From: Gammaproteobacteria bacterium
Lineage (GTDB): Bacteria > Pseudomonadota > Gammaproteobacteria > Pseudomonadales > Azotimanducaceae
Assembly: GCA_012960535.1 (NCBI GenBank)
Contig: DUBB01000012.1
Location: 1 to 64,000 of the forward strand
Length of the DNA: 64,000 nt
Direction of reading: 5' to 3'
Shown: positions 28,354 to 37,558 of the stretch, in pieces
Numbering within the stretch: the stretch's first letter is position 1
Layout of the letters: the number at the start of each line of letters is the position of its first letter
Notes under the pieces: generated by a model
Database searches by the model: none
What the model saw: the letters and a program-made list of their open reading frames with translations, nothing else
Told to the model about the DNA's origin: nothing
Position numbers and translations under genes: made by a program

Positions 28354-29037
28354 GATTTTTACCATCTGCTAATAGAACTAGTTATTAAAAAAGATATTTA
28401 ACTAATTCATTTTTAGCCATTAAATTTAGAAATAGTTTAATTCAGGCATCGTACATATGGCAGTGCCAAAGATGGGATCAGAATGTAGAGGTTTTGTTGC
28501 AGAAGCCCTGATTACAGACCATACACACTATAACCGTAGTGAAATATGGGGCACTGCCAGTAATCCGCCTTAGACGTTTGCCATGGATTACTCTGCAAGG
28601 AATTTTGCCGAGTAACATAGCCAAATAATTCAATTTTTCTGCTGTCACCGGCTTGAAAACGACCGCCTCGTCTCCATATAAGGACGTGAGTCCCACAAGG
28701 ATTCTTCCGAACCTCACAAGGGTTCATAAATCGTTCCTTATAAGGAGAAAAATGTGTCCAAAAGACGCCTCGTAATATATACATCTGCATCACTTGAACT
28801 CACGCTGTTAGCCTCTGCCGCCATAGTGGCGATACCGTTTTTTGTGGGTTAGGCCTCGTGCCCTGCTAGCTTAGGGCCACAAAAGCCTTGGCGACGGGTT
28901 GAGTTGCTGGATAGTGGTTTGTTCGCCAGGAAAGGGGGTAGGGCCGTTTTAAGTTGGGTTTGCTTCTTACCCGGTCTGCTCCCAATCCAGATAGTCTGGT
29001 AACCCCATTAGCCGGGTGAGCGATCTGAGTGTTGGAT
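28354..29037. other. 684-bp non-coding stretch with a spaced inverted repeat
   Basis: Two overlapping minus-strand frames (28478-28717 and 28512-28793) exist, but neither has a ribosome site or a recognisable domain. A 10-bp inverted repeat, TGGCAGTGCC (28458-28467) and GGCACTGCCA (28550-28559), brackets 82 bases. CCTTATAAGG at 28735-28744 is palindromic. The region could be a decayed or non-autonomous element, but no transposase is visible. Confidence 0.35.
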
Positions 29038-30060
29038 TTAATCTAGGCTATCGGCTACTTGTGCATGCAAGGCGAGCAGGTCCGGGATAGATTCCGGGTC
29101 GCGACGCCCCAGGCCACATTCTGTAGCAATGCCAAATTCAGCAAGGAATTCCTGCGCAACATCGATACGCTTGGCTGCACCGCTGGCGCCATCGGTGGCA
29201 TGGATAAGGCCCAGGTAAATTTCTGTGTCTGCGGCCAGCCGTAGATCTTTAAGTGGTCGGTAGTAGGCTGCATCATGGCGCTCTTGCGGGACTGGCATGT
29301 GTAGCCAATTAATATTGCGCGATAAATCACTTGTCAGACGATTGGCGACCGCAACAAGCATACTCATGTCGTCAGGTTCGATAAAATGTTTGTGTCCCGA
29401 ATCTCCATAACATAGGTGATAACCAAGCTCTGCGCCCACCGGCACGTACTCTCCCAGCCTGATAAGCCGGGCGATAATGTCTTCGAATGGATTCTCCAGA
29501 TAGCTTGGGAATACACCTTCCAATACGCCAAATTCAACAGCCGTGTCCCATTGTATGGCAAGCTCATCGGCCGGTATCTCGGTAATGATCCCAGCCAGTT
29601 CGGTTAACAGTGCGGCTTCATAAACAGGCTCAAGCACAACCTGGTCTGCTTTTTGTACATACAACTGTATGGGCGCCAGCGGCGTCGGCAGGCACACCTG
29701 GAAGCGACAGGCCGAATCAATGCTGCCTTCTGCTTTCGCCTGGGCGAACACAGCATAAGAAGTCATTGCTGCGTCAAAGTAGCCCAGATCCCGTATTTGC
29801 ACACTGCCCTGGCAGCCAGGGGCAATACGTACCAGTTCGATCCTGCCGTAGCCTTTGTCAGGTTGGTCATAGAGCTGGAGGCCAGCGCAAGCGGCGATCT
29901 TTGGCAGTTGCCAGCCGATCCAGTTTTTGCGTTCGCCCGTTTCGCCATCGGGAACACGCTTTAGGCGCTTACCGAGTATTCGGGTCGATGTTCTGAATAC
30001 ATCAGCCGCTGTATTCAATGGTACGCTTCCTACCAGATGGACTGATTGCTTTAGGGTCAT
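29038..30060 (-). CDS. MetE/UROD-superfamily-like protein of unknown function
   Basis: This 340-residue protein shows features of the cobalamin-independent methionine synthase / uroporphyrinogen decarboxylase TIM-barrel superfamily. These are the early HLVGSVPLNTAADVF, like the MetE GS.PR pattern, the acidic motif RVPDGETGERKNWIGW, a central HLCYGDSGHKHFIEP and a final GIATECGLGRRDP resembling the MetE C-terminal metal region. The usual MetE Cys-His set is only partly present: the late Cys in TECGLGRR is kept. It may be a methyltransferase-like enzyme on another thiol or corrinoid system. It has no obvious operon partner and lies divergent to the laminarinase gene. The superfamily call is moderate; the function is unknown. 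Confidence 0.5.
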   Translation of the reverse strand: MTLKQSVHLVGSVPLNTAADVFRTSTRILGKRLKRVPDGETGERKNWIGWQLPKIAACAGLQLYDQPDKGYGRIELVRIAPGCQGSVQIRDLGYFDAAMTSYAVFAQAKAEGSIDSACRFQVCLPTPLAPIQLYVQKADQVVLEPVYEAALLTELAGIITEIPADELAIQWDTAVEFGVLEGVFPSYLENPFEDIIARLIRLGEYVPVGAELGYHLCYGDSGHKHFIEPDDMSMLVAVANRLTSDLSRNINWLHMPVPQERHDAAYYRPLKDLRLAADTEIYLGLIHATDGASGAAKRIDVAQEFLAEFGIATECGLGRRDPESIPDLLALHAQVADSLD

Positions 30061-30194
30061 GTACTTCTCCTTTAGCGCCTTAACCGGGTGATTCTACGCG
30101 CTTCTCTTCCTGATAAACGGTAATTGTTACCCATGTGTTTGCCTGGGTCCAGCGGCCTTAATGGGGCAACTATTAACCTGTAGTTGATTCAACG

Positions 30195-30236
30195 ATGTCA
30201 TAAATCATATTTAGTGTTATGCTGACAACGTTGTCA
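30195..30236 (+). promoter_or_regulatory. Probable promoter with LacI-type operator before the laminarinase gene
   Basis: ATGTCA (30195-30200) and TATGCT (30218-30223) are spaced 17 bases and form a fair sigma70 promoter. TGACAACGTTGTCA at 30223-30236 is a perfect 14-bp palindrome with the central CG typical of LacI/GalR-family operators. It overlaps the expected transcription start, a repressing position. The sequence is seen directly; the regulator class is inferred from the palindrome form. Confidence 0.6.
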
Positions 30237-30303
30237 TCTACTTGATATTATTCAATGGCACTGGATGCGGGCAATCGCATCTCAATCATGGGACTCATCT
30301 AAA

Positions 30304-33300
30304 ATGACTTTTATGCCATTGCGCGCAACGCTCCTGCTGGCCCTTATGGTACTTACCTTCTGTCATCATCCTCGAGTTTTAGCATCAGGCGATACTTACA
30401 TCCTGACGGCAGGTCATGTTGACGACATCTGGGGTGGTGATGCGGCCCTATCGTTTTTCGATGAACAGAGCGGTTACGGGGATTGCACCGATGAAATAGC
30501 CGGGACTGAAAGTTGTCAGAGTGTTGACTGGGGCATCGTTGAAGACGAGTCGCGTGGCGATGTTCTCGAGGTGAGCTACTTATCAGATGCGGGCCATGCT
30601 GGTCTGGTGATAGGCCCTGTTAACCCTATCGATCTGAGTGGTTACGCTGAAGGGGATCTGGTTTTTGATATAAAATTAATGGATCTAGGCGTCGTCAGCC
30701 AGTTTTACATCAAGGTAGAAAGCGGCTCGGCGATATCAGGTGAGCTACCCGTGGACGGCTTGCTGATCCAAGCGGGTTGGCAGACAGTGACAATACCGGT
30801 TGCTACATTGACCGCCAGCGGCGAGTTGTCACTGGCTGGTATCACAGCCCCCATGGTGTTCTTTCCCGCTTTCCAGACCGGGGCAGGGCTACGCTACCGT
30901 ATTGATGAAGTCAGGTTTACCGGCCTGGCCGACGGCGAGAATCCACCTGGACCGGGTTCAGGTACCGATTTCGATTATGAGCTGATAGCTTTGGGTGCCG
31001 GTAGTGCTGCCGATGGTATTAATCCAGATAGTTATCGTTGCGTCTATGATTTCGGAAACTGGATATACAATGCAGGCGTCGTGCTGCCTGGTGTTGCCGG
31101 TTGTGATACTGCGACCCAGACGCCAGTAGGGCAACCCACTGCCAGGGTCCCTCAGCTGGTTGCACCCGCATCAGAAAAGCCCACGGCGACGCATCGGTGG
31201 TGGGGCTCAGTTGCTTTTCTGGGAGAGATGCGAGTGGGTAATGCCTCGGATGCAGCCTACATCACGCCAGATCCGATTATTGCCAGAGTCACCGAGCGAG
31301 GCGTGCGTTTGATGGGGATCCCGGGTGGCCTGTCGATTTCGAGCGACGGTTTTCTGTACAGCCCTCCTGACCCTTTTTCAGAAGTGTTTGATGGAATTGC
31401 TGTGGGCAACTCAATGCATTCCGATCTTAATGCTTTTATGAAGGATTCGAGTGCCGGCTCGGTGACCGTTCAATGGCGCTCGGGCGCCGATCCAGTCATG
31501 GAAGCCGTCTTTAGCCATGGTTCACCACACGTCTTTTTCAGCGTGTTCCAGGGCAATCTCGTGCTGCGTACACTGAGAGAGGATGGTGGCGAGAAGGGCA
31601 TCTTCCTGGATGAAGCAGATCGACTTGGCGTATGGACGTCAGTGGCAGGGAATCGTAACGATTTCCTAGTAACCGGTAACGGCGATACTTCGTTTGCCGA
31701 CGTTTCCGGAAGTGAGATTACCGTTAACGATGATAGTGGTCGAGTGACCGTAACCTGGTTGCCCAATGAGTCAGGCGGGGATGTGCCTACCTCGGTGATT
31801 GATGCATTCTCAGCGACGGCTTCGAGTTCTATTGCCAGGGTGGATATTGAATACTCGGTTGACCGCAGCAGCAACGAAGTGACGGTCAGCCATCATTATC
31901 TTGATGAGGCCGGTGCAGCAGTGTCCACAATGATGGGGTTGCATCCCCTGCACTGGAAATTCGGTGAAGTCCCTGAAACGGTTGCGTCTACGCGCAGTGC
32001 TCGAGGCCTGATTAAGTTCGCTTCAGGTAGTGGCTTCAGTTACAAGCTTCCCTATGTCGGCGTGTTACCGTCTCTGCCGGTGCTTACCGATTCGCTCGAC
32101 CTTACTCGGTTGGGCGAACTGATTCGCGAGTTCACAGATCCCGGGCCAGAAAGCTGGAATGACAGGACCGATACCTACTGGAGCGGTAAGAATTACGGAA
32201 AAGTCGCCGAGCTGGCCGCGCTGGCACGCTCAGCAGGTTATGTGGAAGAAGCCGATCAGCTGGTAGCCTGGTTAAAACTACAGCTTGAAGACTGGTTCAC
32301 TGCTGAAACCGATGGTGAACTGGATGTCCTGCGCTATTTCGTCTACGACGCGCAATGGAGCACGTTGCTGGGCATAGAGGAGGCTTTTGCATCCCATCAA
32401 TTGCTCAACGACCACCACTTCCATTACGGGTATTTTGTCCGCGCCGCTGCTGAGATCTGCCGCATTGATCCTGCCTGGTGCAGTGCCGACAACTATGGAC
32501 CGATGATCGAACTGCTGATCCGGGATTACGCTGCTGCGCCTGACGATCCCATGTTCCCGCCTTTGAGGAATTTCGACCCTGCTAACGGTTTTTCGTGGGC
32601 GTCCGGTGCTGTGAATTTTGTCCGCGGTAATAACAATGAATCGACCTCGGAAGCGGCCAACGCCTATGGCGCCATCATCCTATATGGTTTGGCCACAGGC
32701 AATGATGCATTGGTTGAACGCGGTATGTATCTGCATGCATCGACTTCAACTAGCTATTGGCAGTACTGGAATAATATCGACGGTTACAACGCACCCGGCA
32801 CCGACGTTGATAACTTCCCATTCGGGTACAATAAACTAACAACTTCCATTATATGGGGCGATGGGGCAGTCTTTTCGACCTGGTTCAGCCCGCTGTTAGC
32901 ACATATTCTTGGCATTCAGGGGCTCCCATCCAACGCGCTGACTATGCACGTCGGATTGCACTCTGATTACATGGAAGAATACGTCGCACTCGGACTGGGT
33001 GAATCGGCCAATGGCATGCCCTCCGGGCTTGGCCCTGATGAGTGGAGCGATCTCTGGTGGAACCTGTGGGCCCTGGTCGATCCTGATTCCGCTATTGCTG
33101 ATTATGAAACGGTAGCGCAATACACACCGGAAGCAGGTGAAACCAAGGCGCATACCTTTCACTGGTTGCACACCATGAGTGCACTGGGTCATCTGGTCAC
33201 GGGCGTGGGGGACATTACGGCGGACTACCCGGCCGCCATGGTGTTCGACCGAGGTGATCTCAGGCAGTACGTGGTCTACAACTTCAGCAATGACGCATTG

Positions 33301-33924
33301 CCGGTCAGTTTCAGCGATGGCCATGTTTTTATTGCACCATCGGGCTTTTCGGTGAGTGATAACCAGAGCGTAGTCCTGGATTCGGACGGTGATGGCGTCA
33401 GCGATGACATGGACGCGTTCCCGGATAATTCAAGCGAGTGGCTCGATACTGATGGTGACGGTACAGGTAATAATACCGATCCAGATGATGATAATGACGG
33501 TTTTCTGGACGACGAGGAGGTTGCGCAGGGAACCGACCCGTTGAGTGCTTATTCGTGCCCTACAGGCTGCTTCAGTTTTGATGTTGATGAGAACCTTAAG
33601 GCCGAGGCCTTAATCGATGGGCTGCTGGTTATGCGTCACCTGTTCGGGTTCTCAGGTACGGCGCTCACATCCGGCACCACAGCCAGCGATGCCAATCGAA
33701 CCACCGCTGAAGCTATCTCAAGCTACCTGACAGACGCAGATACTGAACTTGATGTAGATGGCAATGGCGAATCCAAAGCGCTTACCGATGGCCTGGTGTT
33801 CATACGTTACCTGTTTGGTTTCACCGGCAATTCGTTGACGGCCGGCGCGATTGGTGACAACGCTCAGCGGGATAGTGCTGAACAAATCGAAGCTTATATT
33901 CAAGAAAGGCTACCCGGGCATTAG
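30304..33924 (+). CDS. Secreted GH81 endo-1,3-beta-glucanase (laminarinase) with dockerin-like tail
   Basis: About 1206 residues. ATG 30304 is chosen because a signal peptide starts there (LRATLLLALMVLTFCHHPRVLA); ATG 30265 would add 13 residues. Residues about 30-205 form a beta-rich carbohydrate-binding-like domain (IDLSGYAEGDLVFDIKLMDL, then YRIDEVRFTG). The GH81 catalytic region (about 215-1010) has the family motifs NDHHFHYGYFVRAAA near 702 and GNNNESTSEAANAYG with Glu779 and Glu783. A TSP3-type calcium segment and a duplicated EF-hand-like cassette (33484-33921) finish the protein. GH81 enzymes cut beta-1,3-glucans such as algal laminarin. The LacI-like operator suggests induction by sugar. 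Confidence 0.92.
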   Translation: MTFMPLRATLLLALMVLTFCHHPRVLASGDTYILTAGHVDDIWGGDAALSFFDEQSGYGDCTDEIAGTESCQSVDWGIVEDESRGDVLEVSYLSDAGHAGLVIGPVNPIDLSGYAEGDLVFDIKLMDLGVVSQFYIKVESGSAISGELPVDGLLIQAGWQTVTIPVATLTASGELSLAGITAPMVFFPAFQTGAGLRYRIDEVRFTGLADGENPPGPGSGTDFDYELIALGAGSAADGINPDSYRCVYDFGNWIYNAGVVLPGVAGCDTATQTPVGQPTARVPQLVAPASEKPTATHRWWGSVAFLGEMRVGNASDAAYITPDPIIARVTERGVRLMGIPGGLSISSDGFLYSPPDPFSEVFDGIAVGNSMHSDLNAFMKDSSAGSVTVQWRSGADPVMEAVFSHGSPHVFFSVFQGNLVLRTLREDGGEKGIFLDEADRLGVWTSVAGNRNDFLVTGNGDTSFADVSGSEITVNDDSGRVTVTWLPNESGGDVPTSVIDAFSATASSSIARVDIEYSVDRSSNEVTVSHHYLDEAGAAVSTMMGLHPLHWKFGEVPETVASTRSARGLIKFASGSGFSYKLPYVGVLPSLPVLTDSLDLTRLGELIREFTDPGPESWNDRTDTYWSGKNYGKVAELAALARSAGYVEEADQLVAWLKLQLEDWFTAETDGELDVLRYFVYDAQWSTLLGIEEAFASHQLLNDHHFHYGYFVRAAAEICRIDPAWCSADNYGPMIELLIRDYAAAPDDPMFPPLRNFDPANGFSWASGAVNFVRGNNNESTSEAANAYGAIILYGLATGNDALVERGMYLHASTSTSYWQYWNNIDGYNAPGTDVDNFPFGYNKLTTSIIWGDGAVFSTWFSPLLAHILGIQGLPSNALTMHVGLHSDYMEEYVALGLGESANGMPSGLGPDEWSDLWWNLWALVDPDSAIADYETVAQYTPEAGETKAHTFHWLHTMSALGHLVTGVGDITADYPAAMVFDRGDLRQYVVYNFSNDALPVSFSDGHVFIAPSGFSVSDNQSVVLDSDGDGVSDDMDAFPDNSSEWLDTDGDGTGNNTDPDDDNDGFLDDEEVAQGTDPLSAYSCPTGCFSFDVDENLKAEALIDGLLVMRHLFGFSGTALTSGTTASDANRTTAEAISSYLTDADTELDVDGNGESKALTDGLVFIRYLFGFTGNSLTAGAIGDNAQRDSAEQIEAYIQERLPGH

Positions 33925-34027
33925 TCGGCAACAGCTGCCAGGCTAGAGGGGAAGAACCTGCTGCCCAGACAGGTGCTATTTCCATGATTTGAGCTGCTAA
34001 TATGGCCAGGCAAACGCTTCGAACCTG

Positions 34028-34168
34028 AAGGAGCAGGGCGTACCCATTGCAATGGAAAACACCCGGCAGGCTATCCGTTGTCTGGAGAGTGGATGGAGGC
34101 TCACCCTTGGTAAAACAAACCTGCTAGCACGGCAACTGGCTGCGGACAAACTTCGTGCCCTTAAATAG
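34028..34168 (+). pseudogene. Possible gene remnant (46-codon open C-terminal fragment)
   Basis: A frame open from 34004 and ending at TAG 34168 reads like coding sequence (KEQGVPIAMENTRQ, then GWRLTLGKTNLLARQL, ending DKLRALK). It lacks a start codon with a ribosome site, and an in-frame TAA lies just upstream. It lies directly before the sulfatase gene. I do not recognise the family, so it may be a decayed gene end or chance. Confidence 0.22.
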
Positions 34169-34189
34169 TTAATTTGTTAGTCTTTGGTT

Positions 34190-35575
34190 ATGAAAAAAAC
34201 AATCCTCCTGATGATCGTGTTGTTCGGTTCAAATGCCTTTGCTGACAAGCAACCCAATATTGTTTTGGTGCTAATGGATAACTTTGGTTATGGTGAAATC
34301 GGCGTTTATGGTGGTGGTGTATTGCGCGGCGCAGCAACACCAAATATTGACAGCATTGCAGCTGAAGGGTTTCAACTGACAAATTTTAATGTTGAGGCCG
34401 AATGCACACCGTCGCGTTCGGCGTTAATGACAGGTCGTTATGGTATACGGACACGACAACGTTTGCAGGGCCCGCCCAGAGGTGTTTGGTACGGTATAAC
34501 TAAATGGGAAATTACATTGGCAGAAATGCTCTCGAAGGAGGGCTATGCAACTGGGATCTTCGGGAAATGGCATTTAGGCGACACTGAGGGCCGTTATCCT
34601 ACGGATCAGGGCTTTGATGAATGGAATGGGATTCCCAGATCATCAGACCGAGCCTTTTGGCCGGATAGCAATAGTTTCGCAGCGGGTAGTCATCCAAGCG
34701 TTCGTTTTGCCCATGTCATGTCGTCCTTCCGAGGCCAAAAGCCAAAGGAATTAGAGGTTTATGACCGAGCTAAGAGGGCGACTATCGATAGAGATATTAC
34801 CGATCATGCCATCGATTTTATAAAACGTAAGGCAGCTACTAAGCAACCATTTTTTGCCTATCTGCCGTATACCCAAACGCATGAACCGGTTGATCCACAC
34901 CCTGACTTCTTCGGCAAAACTGGGAATGGCAGTTTTGCTGATGTTTTGGCTCAGACCGACGCCTACGTCGGAGAGTTACTGGATACCATCGACGAACTCG
35001 GACTGAAAGAAAATACCGTTTTTATTTTTACATCAGACAATGGGCGTGAAGGCGTGCCCCGGTCCTTCGGGTTCACAGGGCCCTGGCGAGGAAGTATGTT
35101 TTCGCCCTACGAGGGATCCTTACGGGTACCTTTCCTGATCCGCTGGCCAGGGAAAATCCCAGAGCGACAGGTATCAAATGAAGTTGTCCATCAGATAGAT
35201 TTATTTCCAACTTTGGCTAGTTTGATTGGTGCTGATATTCCAAAAGATCGAGTCATCGATGGTGCAGACCAGTCTGATTTTCTGAAGGGAAAAACGAATA
35301 AATCAGCTCGAGAGTCCATGGTTATTTACATCGGTAACGAGTTATTTGGCGCGAAATGGCGCAACTGGAAAATCCTAATTAAAGAAATGGATAAAGATGG
35401 GTATGGCATTAAAAATATGGCTTATCCCTCAGTCTATAATTTAATTGTAGACCCAAAGGAAGAAGTACCAGAGCTCAACTATTTAAATGACACCTGGGTG
35501 GATTTCCCTCTATATCAAGTATTAGAAGACCATATAGCCTCTATTGAACAGGACCCGGGAGCCCCAGACCCATAG
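34190..35575 (+). CDS. Exported arylsulfatase-type sulfatase
   Basis: This 461-residue protein starts at ATG 34190, which opens a short signal peptide (MKKTILLMIVLFGSNAFA). The sulfatase signature ECTPSRSALMTGR gives Cys72 as the residue to be converted to formylglycine, followed by GIFGKWHLGD. FTSDNGREG supplies late metal ligands. The first metal motif reads LMDNFGYGE rather than the usual DDxG, a variant I know from a subgroup of arylsulfatases. It probably removes sulfate esters from a polysaccharide or small ester in the periplasm, and needs a formylglycine-generating enzyme not present in the window. The gene is visibly more AT-rich than the laminarinase before it. Confidence 0.9.
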   Translation: MKKTILLMIVLFGSNAFADKQPNIVLVLMDNFGYGEIGVYGGGVLRGAATPNIDSIAAEGFQLTNFNVEAECTPSRSALMTGRYGIRTRQRLQGPPRGVWYGITKWEITLAEMLSKEGYATGIFGKWHLGDTEGRYPTDQGFDEWNGIPRSSDRAFWPDSNSFAAGSHPSVRFAHVMSSFRGQKPKELEVYDRAKRATIDRDITDHAIDFIKRKAATKQPFFAYLPYTQTHEPVDPHPDFFGKTGNGSFADVLAQTDAYVGELLDTIDELGLKENTVFIFTSDNGREGVPRSFGFTGPWRGSMFSPYEGSLRVPFLIRWPGKIPERQVSNEVVHQIDLFPTLASLIGADIPKDRVIDGADQSDFLKGKTNKSARESMVIYIGNELFGAKWRNWKILIKEMDKDGYGIKNMAYPSVYNLIVDPKEEVPELNYLNDTWVDFPLYQVLEDHIASIEQDPGAPDP

Positions 35576-36044
35576 GAAAATCGTGAGCTTGGAGTAAACT
35601 CCCAGAGTAACGGATCACCCCTGGGATCATGATTGGGGTCATGGATGGCAACAGAGGAGATCCCGGTTCAACCAGCGACCGTAATATCTCGCTCAATGGA
35701 CCACAGGAAGGTACAAAATCTGCGATTAGCGGGATAGATTGGAGCAACCCTGGGTCGATAAGAGTCCTTTAGAACTTAGTGTCAGTGGCCCAGGATCGGC
35801 TGACCTAACACAGTTATCAGCGTCTACTACCCACAGGCATCCAGCATGAATTGAAAGCGAAGTTGCCTGATGATCGACTGTTGGTCGAGCGCACCAAGGC
35901 GCAGGATTCGCCTAATAGGCGGGTTCAATTGAGGTGGCTATGATTTGCCCGCCTGGGCTGGTGATGCTGGAATTGAATAGTTGACAGAAGGTGTGATGCA
36001 ATATTGGTTCGATGATTTGATTGAGCCATTCTGGAGTATGTGAT
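35576..36044. other. Gene-poor gap between sulfatase and sulfotransferase genes
   Basis: There is no supported gene. An open plus frame ending at TGA 35943 contains a coding-like run (HELKAKLPDDRLLVERTKAQ), but has no start signal and no recognised family. It may be a remnant. Confidence 0.35.
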
Positions 36045-36923
36045 ATGTCAGAAAAGCGGCGTGCCCAGAGCCTTAAAGAGCTGGCGACAAAAAGCCTGGA
36101 TGTGTTTTCTAAGGAAGTGCTCGAGCAGGGCTTGGCATTGAAGCTGAGACCCACTGATATTGTTATCACGCCCTATGGTAAGAGTGGAACTACCTGGACT
36201 CAGCAAATTGTGCACACGCTCAGAACCCGCGGTGATATGGATTTTGATGACATCTCTCGGGTTATTCCCTGGATCGAAGTCAGTGCAGGTCTTGATTTAG
36301 ACCTGAATGCAGAGCAGAAAGCGCAGCCGAGGGCATTCAAGAGTCATCTAGGCTGGGATCAGATACCCAGGGGTGGTCGTTACATCAACGTTGTTCGTGA
36401 CCCTGGCGATGCGGCGGTGTCACTGCTCAGATTTCAGGAAGGTTGGTTTTTGGAGCCCGGTGCTGTGCCCACTGATGAATTCGTAGAAGAAGCCTTTCTC
36501 AGTCATCGCCGATACTATAAGCATCTGCAGTCGTGGTGGCCGCATCGTAACGATGATAACGTCCTGTTTCTTGCTTACGAGAAGATGTTGAAAGATTCGA
36601 TCGGTACGATTTGTCGAATAGCTGAGTTCATAGGGATTGAGCTGGATGATGAACTGCTGGCAATCACAGAGAAGCACGCCTCGCTGGCTTTCATGCTCAA
36701 GTATAAGGATCGCTTTGATGACGCCATATTAAGGAAGTTGAGTGAAGACAAAGGCGGTATTCCGCCCGGTAGCGATAGCGCCAAGGTTAGAGAGGGTACC
36801 GCCGGTGGCAGGGCCGAGTTAAGTGATGCTACCTTGGCCAGGCTTGACCAGGTATGGTGCGAAGAGATCACCTCGTCTTTGGGTTTTGAAACGTATAGTG
36901 ATCTCGTCGCTGATCTGACGTAG
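36045..36923 (+). CDS. PAPS-dependent sulfotransferase
   Basis: This 292-residue cytosolic protein starts at ATG 36045, chosen because GGAG lies 8 bases upstream. The 5'-phosphosulfate-binding loop TPYGKSGTTWTQQIV is near residues 43-57, and the 3'-phosphate-binding segment NVVRDPGDAAVSLL near 111-124. The late VREGTAGGRAEL matches the RKGxxGDWK-like PAPS contact region in a divergent form. Members move sulfate from PAPS to a hydroxyl or amine of a small molecule. Having it next to a sulfatase is notable, although the two point to opposite reactions. Acceptor unknown. Confidence 0.88.
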   Translation: MSEKRRAQSLKELATKSLDVFSKEVLEQGLALKLRPTDIVITPYGKSGTTWTQQIVHTLRTRGDMDFDDISRVIPWIEVSAGLDLDLNAEQKAQPRAFKSHLGWDQIPRGGRYINVVRDPGDAAVSLLRFQEGWFLEPGAVPTDEFVEEAFLSHRRYYKHLQSWWPHRNDDNVLFLAYEKMLKDSIGTICRIAEFIGIELDDELLAITEKHASLAFMLKYKDRFDDAILRKLSEDKGGIPPGSDSAKVREGTAGGRAELSDATLARLDQVWCEEITSSLGFETYSDLVADLT

Positions 36924-37022
36924 TCTTGTTCCTCCATTTCCTGGCCCTGAGACAGCTGGGATAAAGCGCATAAGAGAGCGTCGCAGGTGCGACGAGAAAC
37001 CGACACAAAAGAGCGAATTACA

Positions 37023-37508
37023 ATGCCGATATCAAAGAAACTTCAGCTCGATGATGGCCAGATTCTAGAGATACTGTCAACGCAATGGAACTGCAGGATA
37101 GCCACTGTTGGACCGGGCAGCCGGATCAATGTTACGCCCATGTGGTTTGGCTGGGCTGGTGATCGAATTTATATCTATGGGCGGGGTCAAAAAGTGGTCA
37201 ATATCAGGCGCCAACCCGACTGCACGATCATCGTTGATAGAAACGAGAAGTTTCCCGAACTGCAGGCGATCATGATGCAAGGCCAGGGACATATACTCGA
37301 ATCGACGGATGCTGAAGCTGATGATCCGCATCTTGCTGAAGCCAGAATCCATATGGGACAGAAATATAATGGTGGCCACGGCCAGGCTAAGCTTGACCAG
37401 CCGCCCCCAAATAGTGCGACTGTTCGCGGCCGCAACGGACGTTGGATAGTGTTCGTCCCTGATCGGCAGGTGACATGGGATAATTTCAAGCTGAAGGGTT
37501 TGCAGTGA
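37023..37508 (+). CDS. Pyridoxamine-5'-phosphate-oxidase-fold (PPOX) flavin-binding protein
   Basis: This 161-residue split-barrel protein begins with LDDGQILEILSTQWNCRIATVGPGSRINVTPMWF (read over residues about 7-40), the usual opening of PPOX/F420- or FMN-binding proteins, followed by IYIYGRGQKVVNIRRQPDCTIIVD. A conserved Trp-Phe end (RWIVFVPDRQVTWD) is kept. ATG 37023 is preferred over a longer start at 36987 because AGAGCG lies upstream and the domain begins there. Such proteins reduce or bind flavin or deazaflavin cofactors; the substrate is unknown. It precedes a TauD gene by 50 bases and may be co-transcribed with it. Confidence 0.78.
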   Translation: MPISKKLQLDDGQILEILSTQWNCRIATVGPGSRINVTPMWFGWAGDRIYIYGRGQKVVNIRRQPDCTIIVDRNEKFPELQAIMMQGQGHILESTDAEADDPHLAEARIHMGQKYNGGHGQAKLDQPPPNSATVRGRNGRWIVFVPDRQVTWDNFKLKGLQ

Positions 37509-37558
37509 TGCGGTCAAACCTTGGGGCCAACTAACTTCATTTGGAAAGCCACGTTGAC

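Noticed and set aside
28478..28793. Two overlapping minus-strand frames after the metalloprotease
   Set aside because: Neither has a ribosome site or a domain, and they overlap in different frames, so neither was called as a gene.
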